Positions 32,161-39,733 of a stretch of 39,733 nucleotides of DNA are shown here, piece by piece. The number at the start of each line of letters is the position of its first letter. Within the stretch, counting starts at the first letter, position 1. The stretch lies in contig CAJTZD010000037.1 of assembly GCA_910584235.1 (NCBI GenBank), positions 1-39,733 of the forward strand, written 5' to 3'. Under the pieces are notes generated by a model. The model saw only the letters and a list, made by a program, of their open reading frames with translations. It was not told where the DNA came from and searched no databases. The translations under genes were made by a program, and so were the position numbers. Origin of the DNA: an uncultured Acetatifactor sp. Its GTDB lineage: Bacteria; Bacillota; Clostridia; Lachnospirales; Lachnospiraceae.

Positions 32161-33717
32161 GTGAACCAAAAACTGAAAGAAAAGATATTGGAGTCGGTCT
32201 CGGCCGTGCTGCCCATTACGGGAATCGTGCTGCTGTTGAGCATCCTGCTGGTTCCGGTGGATCTGGGAATCATGGTGATGTTTCTGGTGGGGGCGATCCT
32301 GCTGGTGATCGGGATGGGCTTTTTCCAGCTGGGGGCGGAGATGTCCATGACGCCTCTGGGAGAGGGTATCGGCGTCCAGATATCCAAGGCCCGGCGGATT
32401 CCTCTGATCTTTCTGATCGGTTTTTCCATGGGGGCCATCATTACCATATCGGAACCGGATCTCCAGGTGCTGGCGGAGCAGGTCCCCGGCATCCCCAATC
32501 TGACCCTGATCCTCACGGTGGCAGTGGGGGTGGGGATTTTCCTGGCGGTGGCCATTCTCAGGATCCTGTTCCAGATCAATCTTTCCACCATATTGATCGT
32601 TCTGTATATGGCGCTGATCGGCGTGTCCTTTTTTGTTTCCAGGGACTTCCTGGCAGTGGCTTTCGACTCCGGCGGCGTGACCACGGGCCCTATGACGGTG
32701 CCTTTCATCATGGCCATGGGTGTGGGTCTGGCCTCTGTCCGCGGCGACAAGAATGCCTCCAGCGACAGCTTCGGTCTGGTGGCTCTGTCCAGCGTGGGGC
32801 CTATTCTGGCAGTATTGATACTGGGCATGTTTTTCAGCCCCGGGGAGACGGCATACAGCGGCGCCGTGGTGGCGGACGTGAGCACTACCCGGGATGTGGT
32901 GAAAGCATTTCTGTTTGACATGCCTCCTTATATGAAAGAGGTGCTGATATCCCTGGTTCCGGTGGCTATTGTGTTCGCCCTGTTCCAGAGGCTGACCCGC
33001 CGCTATCCCCGCAGGCAGGTAAAGCGAATCACGGTGGGCTTTGCCTATACATATCTGGGGCTGGTGCTGTTCCTCTGCGGGGTGAATGTAGGCTTTGCGC
33101 CTCTGGGCGCGCTGCTTGGCAATGAGATCGCCGGGCAGGTGTGGAGATGGCTGCTCATCCCCATCGGCATGCTCATCGGCTATTATATCGTAAAGGCCGA
33201 GCCTGCCATCCAGGTGCTCAACCGCCAGGTGGAGGGCGTGACTAACGGCTCCGTGTCCGCAAAAGCCATGAACCGCTGCATGTCCTGGGGGGTGGCGGCC
33301 AGCGTGGGCCTGGCCATGATGCGGGTGCTCACAGGGCTGCCCATCCAGTATATCATTATCCCGGGCTATCTGATCGCACTGCTTCTGTCCCGGTTCGTGC
33401 CCAGGATGTTCGTGGGTATCGCTTTCGACTCCGGCGGTGTGGCCAGCGGACCTATGACCACCACATTCCTGTTGCCCTTAAGCATCGGGGCCTGCCAGTC
33501 CATGGGCGGCAATCTGATGACGGATGCGTTCGGGGTGGTTGCGCTGGTTGCGCTGACGCCTTTGATTGCCATCCAGCTCATGGGAATCCTGTATCAGTAC
33601 AAGCTGAAAGTCACAGAGAGAGCCGCGGTACGGGAGGCGGAAATCCCTGTTATGGATAGCGCTGCAGACGACATCATTGAATTCGAGGAGGAAGACGGAA
33701 ATGGGGGACAATCATAA
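32161..33717 (+). CDS. DUF1538 membrane protein, internally duplicated
   Basis: The 518-residue protein has about 12-14 hydrophobic helices and two homologous halves. The first has SEPDLQVL near residue 98 and FDSGGVTTGPMTVPF near 168. The second has AEPAIQVL near 345 and FDSGGVASGPMTTTF near 421. Both are followed by a DSFGLVALSS / DAFGVVALVA helix. DUF1538 proteins look like transporters or channels, with substrate unknown. The inverted pair of re-entrant glycine-rich motifs suggests a two-fold transport core. GTG 32161 has AGAGGTGG upstream. The gene overlaps the PII-like gene that follows by 17 bases, implying that the PII-like protein regulates it. Confidence 0.82.
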   Translation: MNQKLKEKILESVSAVLPITGIVLLLSILLVPVDLGIMVMFLVGAILLVIGMGFFQLGAEMSMTPLGEGIGVQISKARRIPLIFLIGFSMGAIITISEPDLQVLAEQVPGIPNLTLILTVAVGVGIFLAVAILRILFQINLSTILIVLYMALIGVSFFVSRDFLAVAFDSGGVTTGPMTVPFIMAMGVGLASVRGDKNASSDSFGLVALSSVGPILAVLILGMFFSPGETAYSGAVVADVSTTRDVVKAFLFDMPPYMKEVLISLVPVAIVFALFQRLTRRYPRRQVKRITVGFAYTYLGLVLFLCGVNVGFAPLGALLGNEIAGQVWRWLLIPIGMLIGYYIVKAEPAIQVLNRQVEGVTNGSVSAKAMNRCMSWGVAASVGLAMMRVLTGLPIQYIIIPGYLIALLLSRFVPRMFVGIAFDSGGVASGPMTTTFLLPLSIGACQSMGGNLMTDAFGVVALVALTPLIAIQLMGILYQYKLKVTERAAVREAEIPVMDSAADDIIEFEEEDGNGGQS

Positions 33718-34396
33718 AGCTATGTCTGTTCGGATGCTGCTTCTCATCGCCACACCGAAGCTGGTGAGTAAGGCGGCGGGACTGTTCAAGGAGGGGAATG
33801 TCCCTGTCCAGTACATCTTCCACGGCCAGGGCACTGCCACCAGCGAGGTCATGGACATGCTGGGGTTAGACGGGGTGGATAAAAATATCCTCATGGCCAT
33901 GCTGCCCAAGGCATTCGCGGACGAGATGCTGAAGAAGCTGCGGAAAAAGCTGCACCTTGGCATGCCCAATACGGGGATTGCTTTTACGCTTCTGATGTCG
34001 GGCAGCAGCGGACATTTGGTCCGGCTCATGGAGAGCCTGGAGCCCGAGGAGAAGAAGAGACTTTTGGAGAGGAATGAGGCGGATATGACAGAGAACGCAT
34101 ACAGCATGATCATGGCGATCGTAAACCAGGGGTTCAGCGAGGAAGTGATGAACGCTGCCAGGCCCAAGGGGGCTTCCGGCGGCACCGTGTTCCACAGCAG
34201 GCGCATCGGCAACGAAGAGGCCATGAAGTTCTGGAAGATCAGCGTCCAGGAGGAGCGGGAAGTGGTATTGATCCTGGCCCAGAAAGAAGACAAACTTGCA
34301 ATTATGCAGGAGATCGGGAAGCAGTGCGGCATGAAGAGCAAGGCTCAGGGCATTGTCATGTCCCTGCCGGTGGACAGCATTGCGGGTCTGGATTGA
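33701..34396 (+). CDS. Tandem PII-like (GlnB-type) regulator
   Basis: The 231-residue protein consists of two PII-like halves (about 8-107 and 125-225). Each begins with a hydrophobic strand (LLLIATP; YSMIMAIVN) and contains a ferredoxin-like beta-alpha-beta pattern. The second keeps a glycine-rich loop, GASGGTVFHSR, like the PII T-loop region. PII proteins sense ATP, ADP and metabolites and bind transporters directly. The overlap with the DUF1538 gene strongly suggests that this one gates that protein. ATG 33701 has GAGGAGGAAG upstream. A single chain with two PII units differs from the usual homotrimer of about 110 residues. Confidence 0.78.
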   Translation: MGDNHKAMSVRMLLLIATPKLVSKAAGLFKEGNVPVQYIFHGQGTATSEVMDMLGLDGVDKNILMAMLPKAFADEMLKKLRKKLHLGMPNTGIAFTLLMSGSSGHLVRLMESLEPEEKKRLLERNEADMTENAYSMIMAIVNQGFSEEVMNAARPKGASGGTVFHSRRIGNEEAMKFWKISVQEEREVVLILAQKEDKLAIMQEIGKQCGMKSKAQGIVMSLPVDSIAGLD

Positions 34397-34453
34397 CTGG
34401 CTTTGACGGTATTGCGGCAAGAGGCTGTTCAGAGAAAGCAGAAAGCATAGTTT

Positions 34454-34485
34454 CCGGGCGGTTATCTGGATGGGTAACCGCCCGG
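34454..34485. terminator. Hairpin between convergent genes
   Basis: CCGGGCGGTTA (34454-34464) pairs perfectly with TAACCGCCCGG (34475-34485) around a ten-base loop. It lies between the ends of the PII-like gene and the minus-strand nuclease-like gene. No good U-run follows on either side, so a bidirectional terminator is likely but not certain. Confidence 0.5.
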
Positions 34486-34569
34486 TCTCGTTGCGTCACA
34501 GTAAAAAGGAAGCCGCCGGATATGCCGATGAGTCCCCGGCTGTTTCAGCTTTAAGAAAGAAACGAGGTA

Positions 34570-35313
34570 TCAAAAGTCGCCTGCTTCATATAAGTACAGA
34601 TTCCCCTTTTTGCCCACCCGGGCCACGGCCTCCATGTGGTACAGGATGTTCAGGGTTACCTGGGCCAGGGTTTGGGAGATGCGGGCGGCTTTGGCAAAGT
34701 CCTTCGTGGTAAACGGCCCCTCAAGTTCCGGGGGCACGAACTGCAGGAAATCCTCCGGCCGTTCCGTCTCCAGCTCCTGCACCAGCTCCGTAGGGATGCG
34801 GTCATAGCGGCTGGCCCTGATCTTGCGGTTCTTTCCCCTGCCGTTTAACAGCTTGTACTCTTCCATGTCCAGCAGTACCAGCTTAAAGCGCAGATGGGGG
34901 TCTTTCAGGAAAGATTTGATTTTATACAACTCGGGAAAAACGGTGTAAGGGCTGCCTTTCAGCGGAGATTTGCGTTTTCCGCTCAATTCCCCGGTCTCCT
35001 CGTTTATCCATATGATCCATTTCTCCCTGGGGATGGGATAGACGATGGTTACGGGGTACTGGGGCAGGAAAGCGGACAGTTTCCCCCGCAGCTTGTCGAA
35101 CTGTCTGGTCTGGATCTCTATGATTTCCCCGCCCGCAAAGATGTCCGCCACATAATTCCCGATGGGGATTTCCTGTCTGTCCTCGTCCGGTTCATAATAA
35201 TTCTTCAAGATGGCATGGACTGTCTTCTCCGACAAAGTGCCGATGCCCAGGCGCTGTCTGTCTGTTCCGATGATTTTTCTCTTTGCCTCTTCAAAGGCCT
35301 TTTTGTCCGGCAT
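34570..35313 (-). CDS. Uncharacterised protein with nuclease-like (PD-(D/E)XK-like) pattern
   Basis: The 247-residue soluble protein has a segment IPIGNYVADIFAGGEIIEIQT near residues 50-70 that resembles the Asp...Glu-x-Gln core of restriction-like nucleases. A KWIIWI strand and a C-terminal winged-helix-like part (TTKDFAKAARISQTLAQVTL) follow. It could bind and cut or process nucleic acid; this is inference. ATG 35313 has a CGGGGG site; an in-frame TTG at 35343 is the longer option. A small gene lies just upstream on the same strand. Confidence 0.65.
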   Translation of the reverse strand: MPDKKAFEEAKRKIIGTDRQRLGIGTLSEKTVHAILKNYYEPDEDRQEIPIGNYVADIFAGGEIIEIQTRQFDKLRGKLSAFLPQYPVTIVYPIPREKWIIWINEETGELSGKRKSPLKGSPYTVFPELYKIKSFLKDPHLRFKLVLLDMEEYKLLNGRGKNRKIRASRYDRIPTELVQELETERPEDFLQFVPPELEGPFTTKDFAKAARISQTLAQVTLNILYHMEAVARVGKKGNLYLYEAGDF

Positions 35314-35339
35314 GGTATCCCCCGTTCCTGGTTTCTGGG

Positions 35340-35591
35340 TCAATATTGTAACACAATTCCGGGTTTTTTGCTATGTTGATTTTCTGTCGTCCGAACTTCT
35401 CTTTGATTCCCGCGAGCAACGAGCCCAAGAAGTTCCTTTGCCTTATCTATCATGGGCTGCGATATGGCAAAATGTGTAACTGCACCGTCAAACACCGTCT
35501 TTATTCCGTCCAAATGTGAGAGCAGCTCCTTTTCTATATGACTCTTTCGGCTAATGTCATCCATAAAGGTTTCTTCGCGGCGGCTTTCCAC
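35340..35591 (-). CDS. Small hypothetical protein
   Basis: The 83-codon frame opens with GTG at 35591 (or ATG at 35564) and has weak ribosome sites. The middle (FDGAVTHFAISQPMIDKAKELLGLVARG) reads as a genuine helical protein. The end continues to within 30 bases of the nuclease-like gene on the same strand, so the two may be an operon. The start region diverges from the plus-strand promoter at 35614. Family unknown. Confidence 0.4.
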   Translation of the reverse strand: MESRREETFMDDISRKSHIEKELLSHLDGIKTVFDGAVTHFAISQPMIDKAKELLGLVARGNQREVRTTENQHSKKPGIVLQY

Positions 35592-35613
35592 CTCACTTTT
35601 TTATGAAAAGATC

Positions 35614-35642
35614 TTGATTTTTATGGCATTTGTGGATATGAT
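35614..35642 (+). promoter_or_regulatory. Promoter of the AAA/DUF234 ATPase gene
   Basis: TTGATT (35614-35619) and TATGAT (35637-35642) are 17 bp apart, a good sigma-A promoter 58 bases before the start codon. Confidence 0.6.
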
Positions 35643-35648
35643 TATTTT

Positions 35649-35674
35649 AAATCACGATTTAGTAAATCAGGATT
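35649..35674. promoter_or_regulatory. Repeated half-sites just after the promoter
   Basis: AAATCACGATT (35649-35659) and AAATCAGGATT (35664-35674) are direct repeats 15 bp apart with one mismatch. Between them GATTTA-G-TAAATC (35656-35668) forms a dyad. Their place at the start of the transcript fits a repressor site, possibly used by the ATPase gene itself. Confidence 0.35.
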
Positions 35675-35699
35675 AGATATTTTGAAAGGAGCCGGCATT

Positions 35700-37157
35700 A
35701 TGTTCATAGGAAGAGAGACAGAGCTAAGATTCCTACAGGATAAATACAATGAAAAAAAGGCACAGTTGATCGTCTTGTATGGAAGAAGGCGTGTGGGAAA
35801 GACGGAAACCCTCAGAGAATTTTGCAGGGATAAGCCCCACCTCTTTTTTTCCTGTACACAGACTACGGACAGAGTACAGCTGGCAAGATTTTCAAGCCAG
35901 ATTCTGAGGGAGGACATCCCTGCAAAGCAGTATCTCTCAGAATTCGCGGATTGGGAAAAGGCTTTCCGGGCAATCCTGGATCTCCCATACGGAGAAAAAA
36001 AGAAGCTCATTGTAATCGACGAGTTTCCCTACATGTGCAAAGGGAACAAAAGCATTCCGTCCATTCTGCAAAATCTCTGGGACATGGAACTGAAGGACGG
36101 CAATATAATGATTGTCCTGTGCGGCAGCGCCATGAGCTTTGTGGAAAAAGAGCTGCTGGCAGAAAAAAATCCGTTATACGGCAGGGCCACAGGCATCTAC
36201 AAGATGACCGAAATGGGATTTTACGAGGCCGCCTGCTTTTTTCCGGATTATTCGGAAAGGGACAAGGTGCTGGCCTACGCGGTGCTTGGCGGCATTCCCC
36301 ATTATCTCAATCAGTTCAGCCCGGAGCTTTCCGTTCAGGAAAACATCAAGCGTAATATCCTGACCAAGGGCTCCGTGCTCTACAGCGAGGTGGACTTCCT
36401 GCTTCATCAGGAACTTCGGGAGCCCCCGATTTACAACGCCATCATTGAGGCAGTGGCCCTGGGCAGCACGAAGCTGAATGACATCAGCCGGAAGTCCCTG
36501 CTGGAGGATACCTCCAAAACCAGCGTCTATTTGAAGAACCTGATAGAACTGGGGATTGTCCGGCGGGAGTTTTCCATTGACGCAGGGACGAAAGAGAAAG
36601 CCAATGCGAACCGGGGGACATACCGCCTGACCGATCATTTCTTCCGTTTCTGGTATGCGTTCGGCTTCGCCAATCTCTCGCAGCTTGAGGACGGGGATGT
36701 GGAGGGAGTCTATGAATATCTCGTCCGTCCTGCCCTGCATGAATTTGCCTCCTCCGTGTTCGAGGATGTGTGCAGGGAGTTCGTGCGGGGGCTCCAGAAG
36801 AAAAACGCCCTGCCATTCCGCTATGCCAGGATGGGGCGTTGGATGGGAAAGACCACTGTCCGTGACAAAAATGCGGAAAACGGACTGCGGATGGCAGAGA
36901 CGGAGATAGACCTGTTAGGCATCAGCAGAGACGGGAAAGAGTATCTGGTGGGCGAATGTAAATTCAAGCACAGCCCCTTTGCCTACGGCGAGTATCTTGA
37001 CACAAAGGCGAAACTGGCTCCGCAGAAAGAGAAAGCAAAATTTTACTACGCCTTGTTTTCCGAATCCGGCTTTGACGACAAAATCATGGCAGAAGCAGAA
37101 AGTTCGGAAAGCCTTTGCCTCTATGACCTTGATGCGATTGTGAACTTTGAAAAATAA
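35700..37157 (+). CDS. AAA-type ATPase with DUF234 / nuclease-like C-terminus
   Basis: The 485-residue protein has Walker A GRRRVGKTE at 28-36, Walker B KLIVIDEFPYM near 107 and sensor LCGSAMSF, typical of the archaeal-type ATPase family (also in bacteria). A winged-helix region around 250-330 follows. The DUF234 part has FEDVCREFV and a nuclease-like EIDLLG...GECKFK core near 405-425 (Asp, Glu-x-Lys). Such proteins are often linked to mobile or defence regions, but their function is unproven. ATG 35700 has GAAAGGAG upstream; an in-frame TTG at 35682 overlaps that site. It has its own promoter. Confidence 0.85.
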   Translation: MFIGRETELRFLQDKYNEKKAQLIVLYGRRRVGKTETLREFCRDKPHLFFSCTQTTDRVQLARFSSQILREDIPAKQYLSEFADWEKAFRAILDLPYGEKKKLIVIDEFPYMCKGNKSIPSILQNLWDMELKDGNIMIVLCGSAMSFVEKELLAEKNPLYGRATGIYKMTEMGFYEAACFFPDYSERDKVLAYAVLGGIPHYLNQFSPELSVQENIKRNILTKGSVLYSEVDFLLHQELREPPIYNAIIEAVALGSTKLNDISRKSLLEDTSKTSVYLKNLIELGIVRREFSIDAGTKEKANANRGTYRLTDHFFRFWYAFGFANLSQLEDGDVEGVYEYLVRPALHEFASSVFEDVCREFVRGLQKKNALPFRYARMGRWMGKTTVRDKNAENGLRMAETEIDLLGISRDGKEYLVGECKFKHSPFAYGEYLDTKAKLAPQKEKAKFYYALFSESGFDDKIMAEAESSESLCLYDLDAIVNFEK

Positions 37158-37244
37158 AATCGGATTTATGTGACATTATCACAGAAGAACAAAGAAATCC
37201 ATGATATCATGTACCCACAAAAGAAATAGTAGTACTTTGATAAT

Positions 37245-37264
37245 AGAATCCTACCTTGGATTCT
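37245..37264 (+). promoter_or_regulatory. Small hairpin/dyad upstream of thioredoxin
   Basis: AGAATCC (37245-37251) and GGATTCT (37258-37264) form a seven-bp dyad about 30 bases before the thioredoxin start codon, directly before TTATAA. It could be an operator or leader hairpin. I could not fix a -35/-10 pair nearby. Confidence 0.3.
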
Positions 37265-37293
37265 GTTATAAAAAACAAAAGGAGGACAACAAT

Positions 37294-37599
37294 ATGTCTG
37301 CTGTCAATATCAACAAGAACAATTTCCGAAGCGAAGTCATGGATTCCGATAAGCCTGTGCTGCTGGACTTTTGGGCTCCCTGGTGCGGGCCCTGCCGTAT
37401 GGTGGTTCCCATTGTGGAGGAGATCGCCAGGGAGCGCTCGGATATCAAGGTGGGCAAAGTCAACGTGGATGAGGAGCCTGAGCTTGCAGGGCAGTTTCAT
37501 GTCATGAGCATCCCCACTTTGGTGGTGATGAAAGACGGAAAAATAGTCAACCAGGCTATGGGAGCCAGACCTAAGAATGCCATCCTGGGAATGCTGTAA
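37294..37599 (+). CDS. trxA: Thioredoxin
   Basis: The 101-residue protein has the redox motif WAPWCGPCR near residues 28-36 and the cis-proline segment MSIPTLVVMKDG near 71. Length and layout are those of a standard thioredoxin, which reduces disulfides in cytoplasmic proteins using electrons from thioredoxin reductase. ATG 37294 has AAAGGAGG upstream, so the in-frame start at 37201 is not used. No reductase gene is adjacent; the next genes are a rhodanese and a CoA-disulfide-reductase-like flavoprotein, so the group may handle thiol and sulfane-sulfur stress. Confidence 0.93.
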   Translation: MSAVNINKNNFRSEVMDSDKPVLLDFWAPWCGPCRMVVPIVEEIARERSDIKVGKVNVDEEPELAGQFHVMSIPTLVVMKDGKIVNQAMGARPKNAILGML

Positions 37600-37650
37600 G
37601 TCCAGCTAAGAAATGTCAAACGTTTTTGAAAAATAATTTCTGGTGTATAG

Positions 37651-37739
37651 TAAAGTCGCAAAGGCGCACGAGAGGAACTTTTATGAGTGCCCTTTCGAAT
37701 GAAAGTTTCTCTCATTACAGGTGTGCCGAAGCGGCTTTA
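37651..37739 (+). ncRNA. Large imperfect hairpin element between thioredoxin and rhodanese genes
   Basis: Bases 37651-37669 pair with 37721-37739 (16 of 19 with two G-U pairs and one 3x3 loop). Inside, 37670-37682 pairs with 37701-37713 over 13 positions with two G-U pairs. An unpaired ATTACAG lies on the 3' side, and the apical loop is 18 bases. A further small stem (ATCGC/GCGAT) at 37752-37764 precedes the AAAGGAGG of the rhodanese. It may be a cis-acting RNA or a small mobile palindromic element. It matches no riboswitch I know. Confidence 0.5.
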
Positions 37740-37783
37740 CCCTTTAGTACTATCGCGAAGCGATTTAAAAAGGAGGTAGTGAT

Positions 37784-38101
37784 ATGGGATTCTTTGATTT
37801 GTTCCGGCATCCGGATATCAACCAGGGCGTGGAGGAGTACCGGGCTGTCCCCCAGGCGATTCTGCTGGACGTCCGCACACCCGAAGAGTACCGGGGAGGC
37901 CATGTCCCCGGGAGCAAAAACCTGCCGCTGCAGCAGATTGAAAAAATCACATCCATTGCGGAGAAGAAAGACACGCCTCTGTTCGTCTACTGCCAGTCCG
38001 GCGCCAGAAGCCGTCAGGCGGTGAGCCTGCTGCAGCGCATGGGGTATGTGAACGTAAACAACATCGGCGGCATGTCCGCTTATCAGGGAGAGGTGGAATG
38101 A
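37784..38101 (+). CDS. Single-domain rhodanese
   Basis: The 105-residue protein has a rhodanese fold with LDVRTPEEYRGGHVPGS near residue 28 and the active-site loop YCQSGARS, whose cysteine carries a persulfide. It moves sulfane sulfur between thiols. ATG 37784 has AAAGGAGG upstream. The next gene starts two bases after its stop and itself ends in a rhodanese domain, so the two are functionally tied, probably to thiol-disulfide or polysulfide metabolism. Confidence 0.9.
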   Translation: MGFFDLFRHPDINQGVEEYRAVPQAILLDVRTPEEYRGGHVPGSKNLPLQQIEKITSIAEKKDTPLFVYCQSGARSRQAVSLLQRMGYVNVNNIGGMSAYQGEVE

Positions 38102-38102
38102 C

Positions 38103-39733
38103 ATGAAAGTGGTAATCGTAGGCGGCGTGGCAGGGGGCGCCACAGCCGCGGCAAGAATCCGGAGATTGGACGAGACGGCGGAAATTACGGTATTTGAGCG
38201 TTCCGGATATATCTCCTATGCCAACTGCGGCCTGCCCTACTATATCGGCGACGTGATCACGGATTCCGAGGAATTGACCCTCCAGACCCCGGAGAGTTTC
38301 TTCTCGCGCTTCCGTGTGAACGTGAAAGTCCGCCATGAGGTCATGGGAATCCACCCGGAATCCAAGACCGTTTCCGTAAAGAATCTGGAAACCGGCGAGG
38401 AATTTCAGGAGAGCTATGATAAGCTGATCCTCTCCCCCGGGGCGAAGCCCACACAGCCCAGACTGCCGGGCACAGGCATTGACAGGCTCTTCACCCTGCG
38501 CACGGTGGAGGATACTTTGCGCATCAAGGAATACATTCGTAAGCACAGGCCGAAATCCGCCGTGCTGGCTGGCGGCGGCTTTATCGGGCTGGAGCTTGCG
38601 GAAAATCTGCGGGAGCTGGGAATGGAAGTGACCATTGTACAGCGCCCCAAACAGCTGATGAACCCCTTTGACCCGGACATGGCAGCCATGATCCACGGCG
38701 AGATGCGAAGACATGGCGTGAAGCTTGTGCTGGGGCACACCGTGGAGGGATTTGAAGAAAAAGGGGACGGCGTGGACGTGCTGTTGAAAGACAATGAGCC
38801 CCTCCATGCCGATATGGTAGTGCTTGCCATCGGCGTCACGCCGGATACGGCTCTGGCGAAAGAAGCCGGTCTGGAGCTGGGGATAAAAGGCAGCATCGTA
38901 GTCAACGAGCGGATGGAGACCTCTGTCCCCGACATATACGCTGCGGGGGATGCGGTTATGGTGAAGCATTCTGTCACCGGCGAGAATGCCCTGATCTCCC
39001 TGGCCGGGCCTGCCAACAAACAGGGCCGGATCATCGCGGACAATATCTGCGGCGGCGACAGCAGGTATGCGGGCAGCCAGGGCAGCTCCGTGATCAAGGT
39101 GTTCGACATGACAGCCGCCGTCACCGGCATCAATGAGGCCCATGGGCGGAAAGCCGGGCTGGACGTGGACACGGTGATCCTCTCTCCCATGAGCCATGCG
39201 GGCTACTATCCCGGCGGCAGGGTCATGACCATGAAAGTGGTATTCGAGAAAGAGACATACCGGCTGCTGGGTGCCCAGATTGCAGGCTATGAGGGCGTGG
39301 ACAAGCGGATCGACGTCCTGGCCACCGCCATCCATGCAGGGATGAAAGCCACTGAGCTGAAAGATTTGGACCTGGCCTATGCGCCGCCCTATTCCTCTGC
39401 CAAAGACCCCGTGAACATGGCTGGCTTCATGATCGACAACATCGCGGCCGGCATATTGAAGCAGTGGCATCTGGAGGATGCGGACGCGTTGCCCGGGGAC
39501 GGCAGCGTCACGCTGCTGGATGCCAGGACGGCAGGGGAATATGCCCGGGGGCACATCCGGGGATTTGTCAACATTCCCGTTGACGAACTGCGGGAACGCC
39601 TTTCCGAAATCGAAAAAGGAAAGCCCGTCTACGTCATCTGCCAGAGCGGGCTGCGCAGCTACATTGCCTGCCGGATCCTGGAGGGGCAGGGATTCGACGC
39701 CTATAACTTCTCCGGCGGATTCCGGTTTTACGA
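38103..39733 (+). CDS. CoA-disulfide-reductase-like flavoprotein with rhodanese domain (partial)
   Basis: About 543 residues are visible and the gene runs off the window. The start MKVVIVGGVAGGATAA is the FAD motif. Cys42 in YANCGLPYYIG is the single redox cysteine of the CoA-disulfide/NADH-polysulfide reductase family. A second motif for NAD(P)H is VLAGGGFIGLELAE near residue 155, and the FAD-closing motif is DIYAAGDAV. A rhodanese domain begins near residue 465 (LLDARTAGEYARGHI) and has the loop CQSGLRS. The reductase core plus C-terminal rhodanese is the CoADR-RHD form, which reduces CoA disulfide, CoA persulfide or polysulfide with NAD(P)H. ATG 38103 lies two bases after the rhodanese stop. 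Confidence 0.88.
   Translation, partial: MKVVIVGGVAGGATAAARIRRLDETAEITVFERSGYISYANCGLPYYIGDVITDSEELTLQTPESFFSRFRVNVKVRHEVMGIHPESKTVSVKNLETGEEFQESYDKLILSPGAKPTQPRLPGTGIDRLFTLRTVEDTLRIKEYIRKHRPKSAVLAGGGFIGLELAENLRELGMEVTIVQRPKQLMNPFDPDMAAMIHGEMRRHGVKLVLGHTVEGFEEKGDGVDVLLKDNEPLHADMVVLAIGVTPDTALAKEAGLELGIKGSIVVNERMETSVPDIYAAGDAVMVKHSVTGENALISLAGPANKQGRIIADNICGGDSRYAGSQGSSVIKVFDMTAAVTGINEAHGRKAGLDVDTVILSPMSHAGYYPGGRVMTMKVVFEKETYRLLGAQIAGYEGVDKRIDVLATAIHAGMKATELKDLDLAYAPPYSSAKDPVNMAGFMIDNIAAGILKQWHLEDADALPGDGSVTLLDARTAGEYARGHIRGFVNIPVDELRERLSEIEKGKPVYVICQSGLRSYIACRILEGQGFDAYNFSGGFRFY

Noticed and set aside
37947..39554. A 535-codon minus-strand open frame
   Set aside because: It is the antisense shadow of the CoA-disulfide-reductase-like gene, has no ribosome site, and reads as low-quality protein rich in His, Gln and Arg.

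Overview
The window looks like chromosomal DNA of a gut member of the Bacillota, class Clostridia, most likely Lachnospiraceae. The reasons are strong AGGAGG-type ribosome sites, sigma-A style promoters, a choloylglycine (bile salt) hydrolase, a Bce-type peptide-antibiotic module, a GlpA-like/GlpB-like/DUF1667 redox operon, and moderate GC with sharply AT-rich islands. This placement is inference; there is no rRNA or marker gene. No tRNA, rRNA, CRISPR array or intact insertion sequence was seen.

Region 1 (1-8101, + strand) is a peptide or natural-product export locus. It has a long structured leader, two translationally overlapping exporter half-transporters (466-4120), a truncated radical SAM gene abutting a methyltransferase (4141-5140), a third exporter (5137-6888), a 26-codon mini-ORF, and a BtrH-like protein (7058-8101). 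The maturation genes are AT-rich and the exporters GC-richer, so the locus is mosaic and partly eroded. After a decayed stretch (8102-8746) comes an operon of two ABC-2 type permeases, an ATPase and an anchored protein (8747-11727). Then comes a large solute-binding lipoprotein (11943-14186) with no permease beside it. A roughly 63-bp element centred on a TTAGTT/AACTAA dyad occurs upstream of both the first exporter and the lipoprotein, which suggests shared control.

Region 2 (14299-18783, + strand) holds a secreted NEW3-like protein with its own ABC ATPase and permease. It is followed by an MNT nucleotidyltransferase/HEPN pair with its own promoter, sitting against the C-terminal stub of what looks like a phosphoesterase gene.

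Region 3 (18821-27045, - strand) is a defence and sensing block. In transcription order it has an APH(3')-like kinase, an OmpR-type response regulator, a BceS-like histidine kinase, an ECF sigma factor fused to a membrane anchor and a large extracytoplasmic domain, and a BceA-like ATPase with its BceB-like permease. A Bce-type dyad operator precedes the ATPase gene. A scar of a second response regulator lies between the sigma gene and the transporter genes, and the kinase carries three 18-bp tandem repeats in its ATP lid. A small charged protein with its own promoter lies at the distal end.

Region 4 (27393-34396, + strand) is metabolic: bile salt hydrolase, a GlpA-like oxidoreductase, a GlpB-like oxidoreductase, DUF1667, then a duplicated DUF1538 membrane protein coupled to a tandem PII-like protein. 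Region 5 (34570-39733) has a nuclease-like protein and a small protein on the minus strand. On the plus strand it has an AAA/DUF234 ATPase and then a thiol/sulfur group: thioredoxin, a roughly 90-nt imperfect hairpin element, a rhodanese, and a CoA-disulfide-reductase-like flavoprotein with a C-terminal rhodanese domain that runs off the window end.

The parts most worth a second look are the membrane-tethered sigma factor inside the Bce module, the kinase repeat, the response-regulator scar, the duplicated regulatory element of the export locus, and the DUF1538/PII pair.
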